This document shows, piece by piece, positions 36,949 to 45,619 of a stretch of 64,000 nt of DNA. Made by a program: the position numbers and the translations under genes. This DNA comes from Saprospiraceae bacterium (GTDB taxonomy: Bacteria; Bacteroidota; Bacteroidia; Chitinophagales; Saprospiraceae): assembly GCA_016714765.1 (NCBI GenBank), contig JADKCF010000013.1, forward strand, positions 76,137 through 140,136, in the 5' to 3' direction. The notes under the pieces were generated by a model. That model worked only from the letters and a program-made list of their open reading frames with translations, was not told the origin of the DNA and did not search any database. Position 1 is the stretch's first letter. Each line of letters starts with the position of its first letter.

Positions 36949-37650
36949 TTAACCTATAGAGAAAATATTCCATGGAAAAATTCTGGGCGGATGAGCTTTG
37001 ATTGTAATTGTCTCTTCCTTTACGGGATGTACAAAAGACATTTGGTGGCAATGTAAAGCGATAGACTGGTCCGGCAGTGGATAAGTAGCACCGTATTTCA
37101 GGTCACCTATAATTGGACAATTGATCTTACTTAATTGTGCCCTGATCTGATGTGGTCGACCTGTCAAAGGATGAACCTCCAGCAGTATTTTCCCATCCAA
37201 CTCACCTTTTTGTGTATAAGTCAAGATAGCTTCCTTAGCTCCTGACCTTTTACTGGCATAAGCTTTGACAATATTTTTGGTTTCGTCTTTTGAAATAAAA
37301 TGAGTAAGTGTGCCTGACAACTCCTCCGGTCTGGAACTAACTATGGCAAGATAAGTTTTCTGTATAGTTTTTTCTTGCAACATTTTATTCATTCTGATCA
37401 GGGCTTTGGATGTACGTGCAAAAATAACTACACCACTGACAGGTCTGTCTAAGCGATGTATGACTCCTAAAAACACATCCCCGGGTTTGTTATATCTTAT
37501 TTTGATATATTGCTTGACTGAGTCAGCAAGTGTCTTGTCTCCCGTCTCGTCACCGTGTACCAGTGCTCCAGCAGGTTTATTGATTGCGATCAGGTGATTA
37601 TCCTCATAAATCACCGAAAGTCCCTGTAAATCTGTTTTATCCCGTCTCAT
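36949..37650 (-). CDS. RluA-family pseudouridine synthase
   Basis: The 233-residue enzyme isomerises uridine in rRNA or tRNA. The catalytic Asp is in HRLDRPVSGVVIFA, with GRPHQIRAQLS and IGDLKYGA as later family motifs. I chose the ATG at 37650 rather than the GTG at 37665, because a TACCTTTG promoter box lies at 37655-37662, inside the longer frame. No S4 domain is present, so it is a short RluA/RluC-like form; the target base is not evident. Confidence 0.9.
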   Translation of the reverse strand: MRRDKTDLQGLSVIYEDNHLIAINKPAGALVHGDETGDKTLADSVKQYIKIRYNKPGDVFLGVIHRLDRPVSGVVIFARTSKALIRMNKMLQEKTIQKTYLAIVSSRPEELSGTLTHFISKDETKNIVKAYASKRSGAKEAILTYTQKGELDGKILLEVHPLTGRPHQIRAQLSKINCPIIGDLKYGATYPLPDQSIALHCHQMSFVHPVKEETITIKAHPPRIFPWNIFSIG

Positions 37651-37654
37651 AGCG

Positions 37655-37662
37655 CAAAGGTA
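37655..37662 (-). promoter_or_regulatory. -7 promoter box TACCTTTG, near-leaderless pseudouridine synthase
   Basis: The minus-strand box ends four bases before the ATG at 37650, so the mRNA probably starts at or beside the start codon. This box also decides the choice of start. Confidence 0.55.
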
Positions 37663-37779
37663 CACAATAAAATCACTTGCGGCAGAATAGTGTTACAGGA
37701 TTCGACCATTTTTCATGCATTTATCCGTACTATTGTGTGCTTTGTCTAATAAAAGATATACACAAAGGCATTCGTGTTG

Positions 37780-37787
37780 TATCTTTG
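37780..37787 (+). promoter_or_regulatory. -7 promoter box TATCTTTG for the LytS-type kinase
   Basis: TATCTTTG matches TAnnTTTG and ends 23 bases before the kinase ATG. Confidence 0.5.
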
Positions 37788-37810
37788 TAATCAGATAATA
37801 AAGGTGAATA

Positions 37811-38864
37811 ATGCCGTTTTCGGAAATAAAATTTGTAGCAAAAGACTGGACTATAAGAGACTCTGTATATCACACTGTGTTTTGGTTGATTTTATTCACC
37901 ATCATGCTGGTGTCAGGTATACCATACACCAATTTTCTTCAGGCGCTTTACACGGATTTGCTCTCTTTGATTTTTTATGGGTTGATTGTTTATTTTAACT
38001 ATTTTTATCTGTTCCCAAAATATCTGAAGGATAAAAACTTATGGTGGCATTTGGGTGCATTGGCCCTGGCTGCACTAATCCTATCCCCTATCAAAGTATT
38101 GCTTCTCTTTTGTCATCAACAGGAAACGCAGAACTGCAATCGCGTTATGTCAATGATCGGCTTTTTATGTTTATTTCCATTTTTTTGGTGGGCTTGTCCA
38201 CTACAATTTATAAAATCATGGATGACTGGCTTATCCAGCAGCGGATAAAAAAGAGTTGGAAAGTCAGACTCTTCAGTCAGAGCTTAAGTTTCTAAAATCT
38301 CAGATCAACCCTCATTTTCTGTTTAACACGCTGAACAGTTTGTATGCACTGACACTAAAAAAGTCCGACCTGGCACCTGAGATAGTACTGAAACTCTCTG
38401 AAATGATGAGATATATGCTTTATGAGTGCAATGAAAAAGAAGTACCCCTCAGAAAAGAAATCAACTACATGCAAAACTATCTCGAACTGGAAAAACTACG
38501 CCATGGATCTAAAATGTTAATTGGTTTTGAAATCAATGGAGAAATAACAGATCAGAAAATTTCGCCTTTGATTCTAATTCCTTTTATTGAAAATTCATTC
38601 AAACATGGTATAAACAATCAGATTTCTCAGGGATTCGTAAATATGGAACTCAATATTTGTGACAATGATTTTCAAATGATTCTTGAAAACAGCAAATCAC
38701 CTTCCATACCCAGGATTACTGAAAAGAGATCAGGTGGAATAGGTCTAGAAAATGTAAAACGAAGAATGTCTATCCTTTATCCGGACCATCACCATCTGGA
38801 AATCAAAGAAAGCCCCAACACTTATAAGATCGAGCTAAACCTTGATCTGGCGAACAATAATTAA
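37811..38864 (+). CDS. LytS/YehU-type sensor histidine kinase, two frameshifts
   Basis: The reconstructed protein of about 350 residues has four transmembrane helices in its first ~145 residues, then a His_kinase domain with SQINPHFLFNTLNSLYAL (phospho-acceptor His in NPHFLFN) and an ATP-binding domain (LILIPFIENSFKHGI, GGIGLENVKRRM). Breaks near 38115 (in a TTTT run) and near 38250 (an A missing, AAA AAA GAG TTG) split it into three frames that join smoothly. It lies 23 bases before its response regulator, forming a two-component system whose signal is unknown. Confidence 0.88.
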
Positions 38865-38887
38865 TAAAAAAGTAAACCAAAAAGAAA

Positions 38888-39613
38888 ATGATCAAAGCAA
38901 TTATAGTAGATGATGAGCCCCTAGCACTGGAAGTCTTAGAAACCTATATTCATCAGATACCTGATATCCACCTTGTGAAGAAATGTGAAAATGCATTTGA
39001 AGCAAATGAAGCACTTAAGTCCAACGACATTGACCTTATGTTTCTGGATATTCAGATGCCGCAACTTTCAGGTGTCGACTTTCTCAAGACTTTGGCAAAA
39101 CCGCCTTACGTCATTTTTACCACAGCTTACCCTGACTATGCCGTGGAAGGCTTTGAACTCAATGCTGTGGATTATCTGCTGAAACCTATATCATTAGAAA
39201 GGTTTTTAAAGGCAGTAAATAAAGTTTCTGAAAAATTGGCTTCAAGAAAAATGGAACTTGAGAGTGTTCAGCATGAGAATGGCGATGATTTCTTTTTTGT
39301 GAAGGCAGATAAAAAGCTTGTTAAAATAAACTTTGAAGATATCCTTTACATAGAAGGATTAAAAGACTATGTAATCATCAGACAAGAGACTGGAAGAGTC
39401 ATCACTTTGCAAACCATGAAAAGTCTGGAAGACAGATTGCCGGCTACAAAATTCAAACGAGTCCACCGGTCATTTATAGTGAATATTAAAAAAATAACAG
39501 CAATTTTGGGTAATATGGTAGAGCTCATGGAAGCAGGAAAAGTCAAACAACTGCCTATAGGTAAAAACTATAGAGACGAATTGCTCGAACTCATTAATGA
39601 AAACAAACTTTAA
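38888..39613 (+). CDS. LytTR-family response regulator
   Basis: The 241-residue protein has a receiver domain (IIVDDEP near residue 5, phospho-accepting D54 in MFLDIQMP, and the LKPI lysine) and a C-terminal LytTR DNA-binding domain (about 135-240; FFFVKADKKLVKI, ILYIEGLKDYVII, FKRVHRSFIVNI). It pairs with the LytS-type kinase just upstream and is followed by a terminator, so the pair forms one operon. Targets are unknown. Confidence 0.93.
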   Translation: MIKAIIVDDEPLALEVLETYIHQIPDIHLVKKCENAFEANEALKSNDIDLMFLDIQMPQLSGVDFLKTLAKPPYVIFTTAYPDYAVEGFELNAVDYLLKPISLERFLKAVNKVSEKLASRKMELESVQHENGDDFFFVKADKKLVKINFEDILYIEGLKDYVIIRQETGRVITLQTMKSLEDRLPATKFKRVHRSFIVNIKKITAILGNMVELMEAGKVKQLPIGKNYRDELLELINENKL

Positions 39614-39626
39614 ATTAATGTAAAAA

Positions 39627-39667
39627 ACAAGGTCGAAATCTAATTGACATTAAATTTCGACCTTATT
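39627..39667. terminator. Bidirectional terminator between response regulator and nhaD
   Basis: AAGGTCGAAAT pairs with ATTTCGACCTT around a 13-14 base loop, with A and T runs on its two sides, so it can act on both convergent transcripts. Confidence 0.8.
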
Positions 39668-39683
39668 ATATTAAATAGTACGG

Positions 39684-41045
39684 TTACGCCAATAATAAAA
39701 AGACAGCACAACCGGCCAGGTACCCTGCCGCGGACAACCAAGCAATCTTTTTTAAATACCATATAAAGTCTATCTTTTCCATACCCATTGCTGCTACTCC
39801 TGCAGCAGAGCCAATGATAAGCATACTTCCTCCTGTACCCGCTGTAAAGGCTATGAAATGCCAAAGATGATCATCCATAGGATTGTTATACATACCCATC
39901 GCCGCGGCAACCAAAGGAACATTATCAATAACAGCTGAAACAAATCCCAGTAATATAATAATGACATTTGTATTAGGTACAACTGCAGTCAAGCTATCAG
40001 CTCCACTTCGTAAAAGGCTTACATTACCCACTACCACAGATTCGAAAGCGGCAATGGCCAAAAGTATGCCTAAAAAGAAAAGAATACTGGATATCTCTAT
40101 TCTCGAAAGCGCTTTATGTGGTGAATAGTTTTGCTTTTTGCCGGCATCAAAGTTTTCTTCAGGATGAATATATTCAGAGACTAACCACACGACAGCCAAA
40201 CTCAGTATCATGCCAATGTATGGAGGCAAATGAGTGACTGTCTTGAATATAGGAACAAAAATAATCATGCCCAAACCCAAATACAACATTCTTGTACTAC
40301 TAAGCAACTTCTGATTGGTTTCGTTGCTTTGTGGAAGTTTATCAGGGATTTCCCCCTTGAAAACTTTGTTAAACGAAGCTAGAAAATATGGCACTACAAA
40401 ACAAACAATAGCAGGTAAAACTATATATTCCATAAGTTGGATGGCTGTAACTTTTTTACCTATCCAGAGCATCGTGGTAGTTACATCACCGATAGGAGAC
40501 CAGGCTCCACCTGCATTGGCTGCGGTAATGATAAGGGCTACATACCAGATTCTTTCATCCCTGTTGTGTATAAGTTTTCTTAAAATGCTGATCAATACAA
40601 TGGTTGTAGTAAGATTATCGATAATGGATGATAATATAAATGCTATGATACCCGTAATCCATAATAATTTTTTTCTGTTTTTTGTACCTATCCAGTCTCT
40701 GATCACATCAAAGCCCCGATGTAAATCCACTAACTCGACTATGGTCATGGCTCCGATTAAAAAAACAAGGATTTCAGCTATTTTACCAAGGTGATGTAAA
40801 AGAACATTGGTAAAACCTTCTTCATTGGTTTCTTTGGTCAGTTCATCCAAGCTTCCTGACATTGAATAAATGTGTTCATGTGTATCGATCACATTAAGTA
40901 TTCCTGAATGAAAACCTACTGATAGTACTGCCCACATTAATGCCCCCATTGCCAATGCAGGAACTGTCTTATCTAGTTTAAGCGGATGCTCAAATACAAT
41001 AGCAAGATAACATATGATAAAAAGGAGAATGATGGCAGCAATCAT
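39684..41045 (-). CDS. nhaD: NhaD-type Na+/H+ antiporter
   Basis: The 453-residue protein has about 11-12 transmembrane helices and belongs to the ion transporter superfamily, NhaD branch: the start FEHPLKLDKTVPALAMGALMW, FIIGAMTIVELVD-like VFLIGAMTIVELVDLH near 137, SIIDNLTTTIV near 177, NAGGAWSPIGDVTTTMLW and SAVIDNVPLVAAAMGMY are typical. It would export sodium in exchange for protons across the inner membrane. Length is normal. Downstream of the glutaredoxin-like gene on the same strand. Confidence 0.93.
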   Translation of the reverse strand: MIAAIILLFIICYLAIVFEHPLKLDKTVPALAMGALMWAVLSVGFHSGILNVIDTHEHIYSMSGSLDELTKETNEEGFTNVLLHHLGKIAEILVFLIGAMTIVELVDLHRGFDVIRDWIGTKNRKKLLWITGIIAFILSSIIDNLTTTIVLISILRKLIHNRDERIWYVALIITAANAGGAWSPIGDVTTTMLWIGKKVTAIQLMEYIVLPAIVCFVVPYFLASFNKVFKGEIPDKLPQSNETNQKLLSSTRMLYLGLGMIIFVPIFKTVTHLPPYIGMILSLAVVWLVSEYIHPEENFDAGKKQNYSPHKALSRIEISSILFFLGILLAIAAFESVVVGNVSLLRSGADSLTAVVPNTNVIIILLGFVSAVIDNVPLVAAAMGMYNNPMDDHLWHFIAFTAGTGGSMLIIGSAAGVAAMGMEKIDFIWYLKKIAWLSAAGYLAGCAVFLLLA

Positions 41046-41083
41046 GGTTGTTCATTTTTAAATTAGAGTGGTAAATTACAATT

Positions 41084-41712
41084 TTATGGATTGATTTTTT
41101 TAACCCATGCAGGAAGGTCTTTTATATTAAACTCTGTTTTCCCTTTGTTTATGATTACGGGCATTTGCACACTATTTTGTTTAAACCCGCTTCCTCCAGT
41201 TTTGAAAACATTAAATCCTGATTTGGTTTATGTACAGATGTATTGAGTTCTACAAAAGGAATCCCATTTTTGGTCAGATAGCTGACGACAAATTCGCACC
41301 TGCCACATCCATCCTGGGTAAAAACATTGATTTTATGAGGATCTACCACAGTGCTTGTCATTCTATCTTTTGAAGTTGCGGGTATGACAGTCGGAGTAGT
41401 TTTCCTTTTTTTATTGTATGAAACTGAAGATTTGTATTGGCACTCTACACCTGATGGAGCTGTCAGAGTCATCATGGCTACTTTGGATTTGGGAGCCAAA
41501 AGCTTTTTCACAGGACCTTGTATATCAGATGTGAAACCTGTGAGTTCGATTTCGAATGTCATATCGATTTCAGCATCAGTGGTATTATGTGCAAATAATT
41601 TTGTGACTGAACCTTCACTCTCTTCCAAAATTTCAATATCCTGGCCATTGAGCACCTGCGCAACTGGTAAAAAAGCGCCTAACAAAAAAAATATTTTATA
41701 TACAATATTCAT
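41084..41712 (-). CDS. Secreted protein with C-terminal glutaredoxin-like domain, one frameshift
   Basis: A signal peptide (cleavage near LNGQD, residues 22-26) is followed by a beta-rich region (about 30-110) and a glutaredoxin-like domain: INVFTQDGCGRCEFVVSYL with the CGRC redox pair near 136-139. The frame breaks near 41175; adding one base gives SVQMPVIINKGKTEFNIKDL, which supplies the cis-proline loop of the thioredoxin fold, and a stop at 41084 (about 209 residues). The ATG overlaps the lepA stop (TAATG), so the two are translationally coupled. A periplasmic thiol oxidoreductase role is inferred. Confidence 0.78.
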
Positions 41713-43505
41713 TAATCTTCCAATTTAAGAACTTGCAAGAATGCTTTTTGTGGTACTTCCACATTGCCTATTTGTCTCATCTTTTTCTTACCTTTTTTCT
41801 GCTTTTCCAGCAGTTTTCGTTTTCTCGAAATGTCTCCTCCATAACATTTGGCCGTTACGTCTTTACGCAGTGCTGAAATAGTCTCCCTTGCTATAATTTT
41901 AGCACCAATAGATGCCTGTATTGCGATCATAAACTGTTGTTTAGGCAACAGCTCTTTGAGTTTTGAACACATCTTGCGTCCTACATATTCTGCTTTGGTA
42001 CGGTGTACAAGTGAAGAAAGTGCATCTACGGGTTCACCATTCAATCTGATATCCAATTTGACAAGATCTGAGGCCCTGTAATCTATGGGGTGATAATCAA
42101 AAGACGCATATCCTCTTGAGATTGATTTGAGTCTGTCATAAAAGTCAAAAACGATCTCTGCCAATGGCATTTCGAAGCTCAACTCTACTCTCTCTGGTGT
42201 CAGGTATGATTGCTTTGTGAGTATGCCTCTCTTATCCATGCACAAAGTCATGATTGACCCAATGTATTCGGGTTTTGTGATAACCTGTGCACGGATGTAA
42301 GGTTCTTCCACCTTGCTCACAAGAGTCGGATCAGGCAGGTCGTTGGGAGTATTGATGAGTGTACTGACACTTTTATGGTCAAATGAATAATAAGAAACGT
42401 TGGGAACGGTAGTGATGACTTCCTGATCAAATTCTCTGGATAGCCTCTCTTGTATTATCTCAAGATGGAGCATCCCAAGGAATCCACACCTGAAACCAAA
42501 ACCCAATGCAATAGACGATTCAGGTTCGAAGACAAGCGATGCATCGTTAAGCTGCAGTTTTTCCAGGCTATCTCTCAAGTCTTCAAAATCTTCATTTTCG
42601 ATGGGATATATACCAGCAAACACCATTGGCTTCACCTCCTCAAATCCATGAATTGCTTCAATACATGGTCTTTCATGATGGGTGATGGTATCACCTACCT
42701 TTATTTCTTTTGATTCTTTTATTCCGGTAATGATATACCCTACATTGCCAGCAGAAAGCTCGTTTTTTGGAATCTGACTCATCTGCAGAATACCTATTTC
42801 GTCGGCTTCATAAACTTTTCCTGTATTAAAAAACCTTACTTTCTCTCCTTTGCGCATAGTACCATTCAGTATCCTGTAATATGCAACGACACCTCGAAAA
42901 GAATTAAACATAGAATCAAAAATCAAAGCTTGCAGAGGAGCTTTCGGATCACCCTTAGGCGCCGGAATTCTTGCTACTATGGCATTCATAAGGTCTTGTA
43001 TACCAATACCCGTTTTACCGCTTGCCAGTATGATTTCTTCTTTTTTACATCCTATCAGATCTATGACCTGATCAGAGACTTCTTCGATCATAGCAGATTC
43101 CATATCGACTTTATTCAGAACCGGTATTATCTCCAGGTCATGCTCTATAGCCAAATAAAGGTTAGAAATGGTTTGAGCCTGAATACCCTGAGAAGCATCT
43201 ACAAGTAAAAGTGCACCTTCGCAAGCTGCTATGGACCTGGATACTTCATAGGAAAAATCCACGTGTCCCGGTGTATCAATCATATTAAATGTATAAACCT
43301 CACCATCAGAGTGGGTGTAATACATTTGTATGGCATGGCTCTTAATAGTAATACCTCTTTCTCTTTCCAAATCCATATCGTCCAATGCCTGGTTCTGCAT
43401 ATCTCTTTCGGAAATGGTTTTGGTAAACTCCAGCAATCTATCTGAAAGTGTACTCTTGCCGTGATCAATATGTGCTATAACACAAAAATTCCTTATATTC
43501 TTCAT
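41712..43505 (-). CDS. lepA: Elongation factor 4 (LepA)
   Basis: The 597-residue translational GTPase acts on the ribosome during initiation/elongation. G1 AHIDHGKST at residues 11-19, G2 RGITIKS, G3 DTPGHVDF, G4 NKVD and the LepA-specific C-terminal domain (KGKKKMRQIGNVEVPQKAF) are all present. Length is normal. A TATCTTTG box lies five bases before the ATG, giving a very short leader. The glutaredoxin-like gene follows with an overlapping stop/start. Confidence 0.97.
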   Translation of the reverse strand: MKNIRNFCVIAHIDHGKSTLSDRLLEFTKTISERDMQNQALDDMDLERERGITIKSHAIQMYYTHSDGEVYTFNMIDTPGHVDFSYEVSRSIAACEGALLLVDASQGIQAQTISNLYLAIEHDLEIIPVLNKVDMESAMIEEVSDQVIDLIGCKKEEIILASGKTGIGIQDLMNAIVARIPAPKGDPKAPLQALIFDSMFNSFRGVVAYYRILNGTMRKGEKVRFFNTGKVYEADEIGILQMSQIPKNELSAGNVGYIITGIKESKEIKVGDTITHHERPCIEAIHGFEEVKPMVFAGIYPIENEDFEDLRDSLEKLQLNDASLVFEPESSIALGFGFRCGFLGMLHLEIIQERLSREFDQEVITTVPNVSYYSFDHKSVSTLINTPNDLPDPTLVSKVEEPYIRAQVITKPEYIGSIMTLCMDKRGILTKQSYLTPERVELSFEMPLAEIVFDFYDRLKSISRGYASFDYHPIDYRASDLVKLDIRLNGEPVDALSSLVHRTKAEYVGRKMCSKLKELLPKQQFMIAIQASIGAKIIARETISALRKDVTAKCYGGDISRKRKLLEKQKKGKKKMRQIGNVEVPQKAFLQVLKLED

Positions 43506-43510
43506 TGCCG

Positions 43511-43518
43511 CAAAGATA
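43511..43518 (-). promoter_or_regulatory. -7 promoter box TATCTTTG, near-leaderless lepA
   Basis: The minus-strand box ends five bases before the lepA ATG at 43505; no exact -33 TTTG is visible at the usual distance. Confidence 0.5.
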
Positions 43519-43698
43519 TAAAATACTTAAGCCGAAATGAAAATAAATGGCTTAAATTTTGAATGCAAGCATCTAGACCTTCAAATAATTATCTGGTAAA
43601 TTGCTGGTTTTTAAGGACTATTTAATATCAAAAACAACCATGCTCTCAGCGTTAAATGCTGTTTGACAACATAGGTTTTCCACAAAATAATGCCTGGA

Positions 43699-44460
43699 TT
43701 ATTCTTTAAGGTTAATATAATCTATGTGGCTTTCATCTATAATCGGCAATCCGGCATAACGCATCATCACCTGCATCACAGTGACAACATCTTTCTGGCA
43801 ATAACTGACAATACGATCGAGATCCTCGTCGTTCCAGTAGATACTACCAACCATACTACCATCAATATCATCTTTAGGGGAGATAATATCCAGAGTGCCG
43901 GCCAGCAGATCCAGCGATGTATAGTTTTTATAATCACCGAATCGCCACATATCCATTGTATCCATGATGTGACTGGTCTGCCATGGTTTTTTGCCACTAA
44001 TATCCAGGACAGGAGGAAATGGCACCTGATTGATGACCATACGTCGGCATAAAAAAGGAATGTCAAACTCTTTGATATTATGACCACATATCCTACTGTT
44101 TTCAGGGTCATTGTAGTGATTGATCAAGACCCGACTAAAGTCCTCAAGAATACGGCGTTCATCATCTCCTGCAAGTGATTTGATACGTATTTTAGAAGGA
44201 TACTCACCATCAAAGCTTAAAAACCCCATGGATATGCACACTACTTTCGAAAACTCCGAAAAAATACCTGCTTTCTCTGCATACAATCCTGAAATATCTC
44301 CAATGGTTTCATTGAGATGTAAGCTTTTCTGAATCTGACTTGCTTTAACATCCCACAATTTCTTTTTAACACTCGGCAGCAGATCATAGCTGGCAAATTC
44401 TGATACGGTCTCGATATCTAAAAATAGACACCTTTTAAGAAAGTGTTTGTCTAAAAACAT
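43699..44460 (-). CDS. Predicted 3'-5' exonuclease (PolB-like DEDDy fold)
   Basis: The 253-residue protein matches the stand-alone PolB-like exonuclease family: ExoI CLFLDIET (residues 11-18) with the catalytic Asp and Glu, ExoII GHNIKEFDIPFL near 124, and ExoIII YCQKDV near 219 with the tyrosine of the DEDDy type. It probably trims DNA or RNA 3' ends in the cytosol; the physiological role is not known. About 190 gene-free bases separate it from lepA. Confidence 0.87.
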   Translation of the reverse strand: MFLDKHFLKRCLFLDIETVSEFASYDLLPSVKKKLWDVKASQIQKSLHLNETIGDISGLYAEKAGIFSEFSKVVCISMGFLSFDGEYPSKIRIKSLAGDDERRILEDFSRVLINHYNDPENSRICGHNIKEFDIPFLCRRMVINQVPFPPVLDISGKKPWQTSHIMDTMDMWRFGDYKNYTSLDLLAGTLDIISPKDDIDGSMVGSIYWNDEDLDRIVSYCQKDVVTVMQVMMRYAGLPIIDESHIDYINLKE

Positions 44461-44582
44461 AATTTTAAGGGTTTAACCTGATATAGTTCCATAGTGGAAA
44501 ATAACCAATTTATGTAAAATGTCTCAAAATAAATAATAAAATACTATATTTACGCCGTTAATTTAAAAAAATATTTTTAATA

Positions 44583-45542
44583 ATGAACACAACACAATCA
44601 AAACAAAATTTTACGGCTATTGCCATAACGGTTATAATAGCACTTTTGGGATTAAATGCATATCAGTGGTATGTAAACAGCAAATTATCGAATGCCAGTA
44701 AAACGCAACAGACAGAAATGATGGAGTTGCAAAAAGTGCAGGAAGAACTTGATCAGGATTACCAAACGGCTTTAGAAAGCCTGGAAGAAATGAGAGGTGA
44801 TAATGCACAGTTGAATGCTCTCATCGATAGTCAGAAAAGTGAATTGAAAACTCAAAAAGACAAAATCAACAATCTGATCTGGACCAAAAAAGAATTGGAT
44901 AAAGCTAAGTCTGAAATCAAAAACCTCAATTCGAATGTTGTAAAATATCTGGCAGATATACAGCAACTTAAGGAAGAAAACAAATTGCTTAGTGACAACA
45001 ACTCACAATTAACCTTACGCGTGGAGGAGGAAATCAAAGCAAAAGAAGAGGTTATCCAAGCTAAAAATGCCATATCTGCAGAAAGAGAATCCCTTTCAAA
45101 GTCTAATGAAGCTTTAGGTACTAAAGTCGACATGGCCAATGCTATTAAAATCAATTTTATGGAAGTAAAAGGGTACGAAATAAAAGATGATGGAAAACTC
45201 AAGGAAAGAAGTAAAGCAAAGGATGTGGAAATGCTGAGAGTGTGCTTCCTTACAGAGACCAATATGGTGACCTCTGCTGGGCAGAAAAAATTCTATATCA
45301 GAATCATCAATCCACAAGGTGAAACAGTGGCTATCGAAGATAAAGGATCTGGTGTGCTTACCAATAAACTGGACAACTCACAAGTCAGATACACAACTTC
45401 AGGCGAAATCTCTTACAAAAACGAAGATACCAATGCATGTATTGATTGGTCACTTGCTGAGAAATTTTTGAAAGGCGACTACAAGATGGAAATTTATAAC
45501 AATGGTTTCCTGGTTGGAAAAGGTCAGTTTAAGTTAAAATAA
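44583..45542 (+). CDS. Membrane-anchored coiled-coil protein of unknown function
   Basis: I do not recognise a named family. The 319-residue protein has one transmembrane helix at about residues 11-27, then a long coiled coil (about 35-200, rich in E, K, Q and L, e.g. LDQDYQTALESLEEM) and a C-terminal beta-rich domain of about 110 residues (EMLRVCFLTETN, FYIRIINPQGETV, YKMEIYNNGFLVGKGQFKL). The arrangement places the C-terminal domain in the periplasm at the end of a stalk. Similar proteins occur in other Bacteroidota. It is a single-gene unit with a strong terminator. Confidence 0.7.
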   Translation: MNTTQSKQNFTAIAITVIIALLGLNAYQWYVNSKLSNASKTQQTEMMELQKVQEELDQDYQTALESLEEMRGDNAQLNALIDSQKSELKTQKDKINNLIWTKKELDKAKSEIKNLNSNVVKYLADIQQLKEENKLLSDNNSQLTLRVEEEIKAKEEVIQAKNAISAERESLSKSNEALGTKVDMANAIKINFMEVKGYEIKDDGKLKERSKAKDVEMLRVCFLTETNMVTSAGQKKFYIRIINPQGETVAIEDKGSGVLTNKLDNSQVRYTTSGEISYKNEDTNACIDWSLAEKFLKGDYKMEIYNNGFLVGKGQFKLK

Positions 45543-45560
45543 TTCACGCATAGATTAATA

Positions 45561-45597
45561 AAAAAACCCACCTGATTTAAAAACAGGTGGGTTTTTT
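45561..45597. terminator. Strong bidirectional terminator
   Basis: AAAAAACCCACCTG and CAGGTGGGTTTTTT form a perfect 14-bp stem; A and T runs on the two sides let it end both the coiled-coil gene and pckG. Confidence 0.9.
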
Positions 45598-45619
45598 ATT
45601 GCTACGTGGATAGGGTCTA

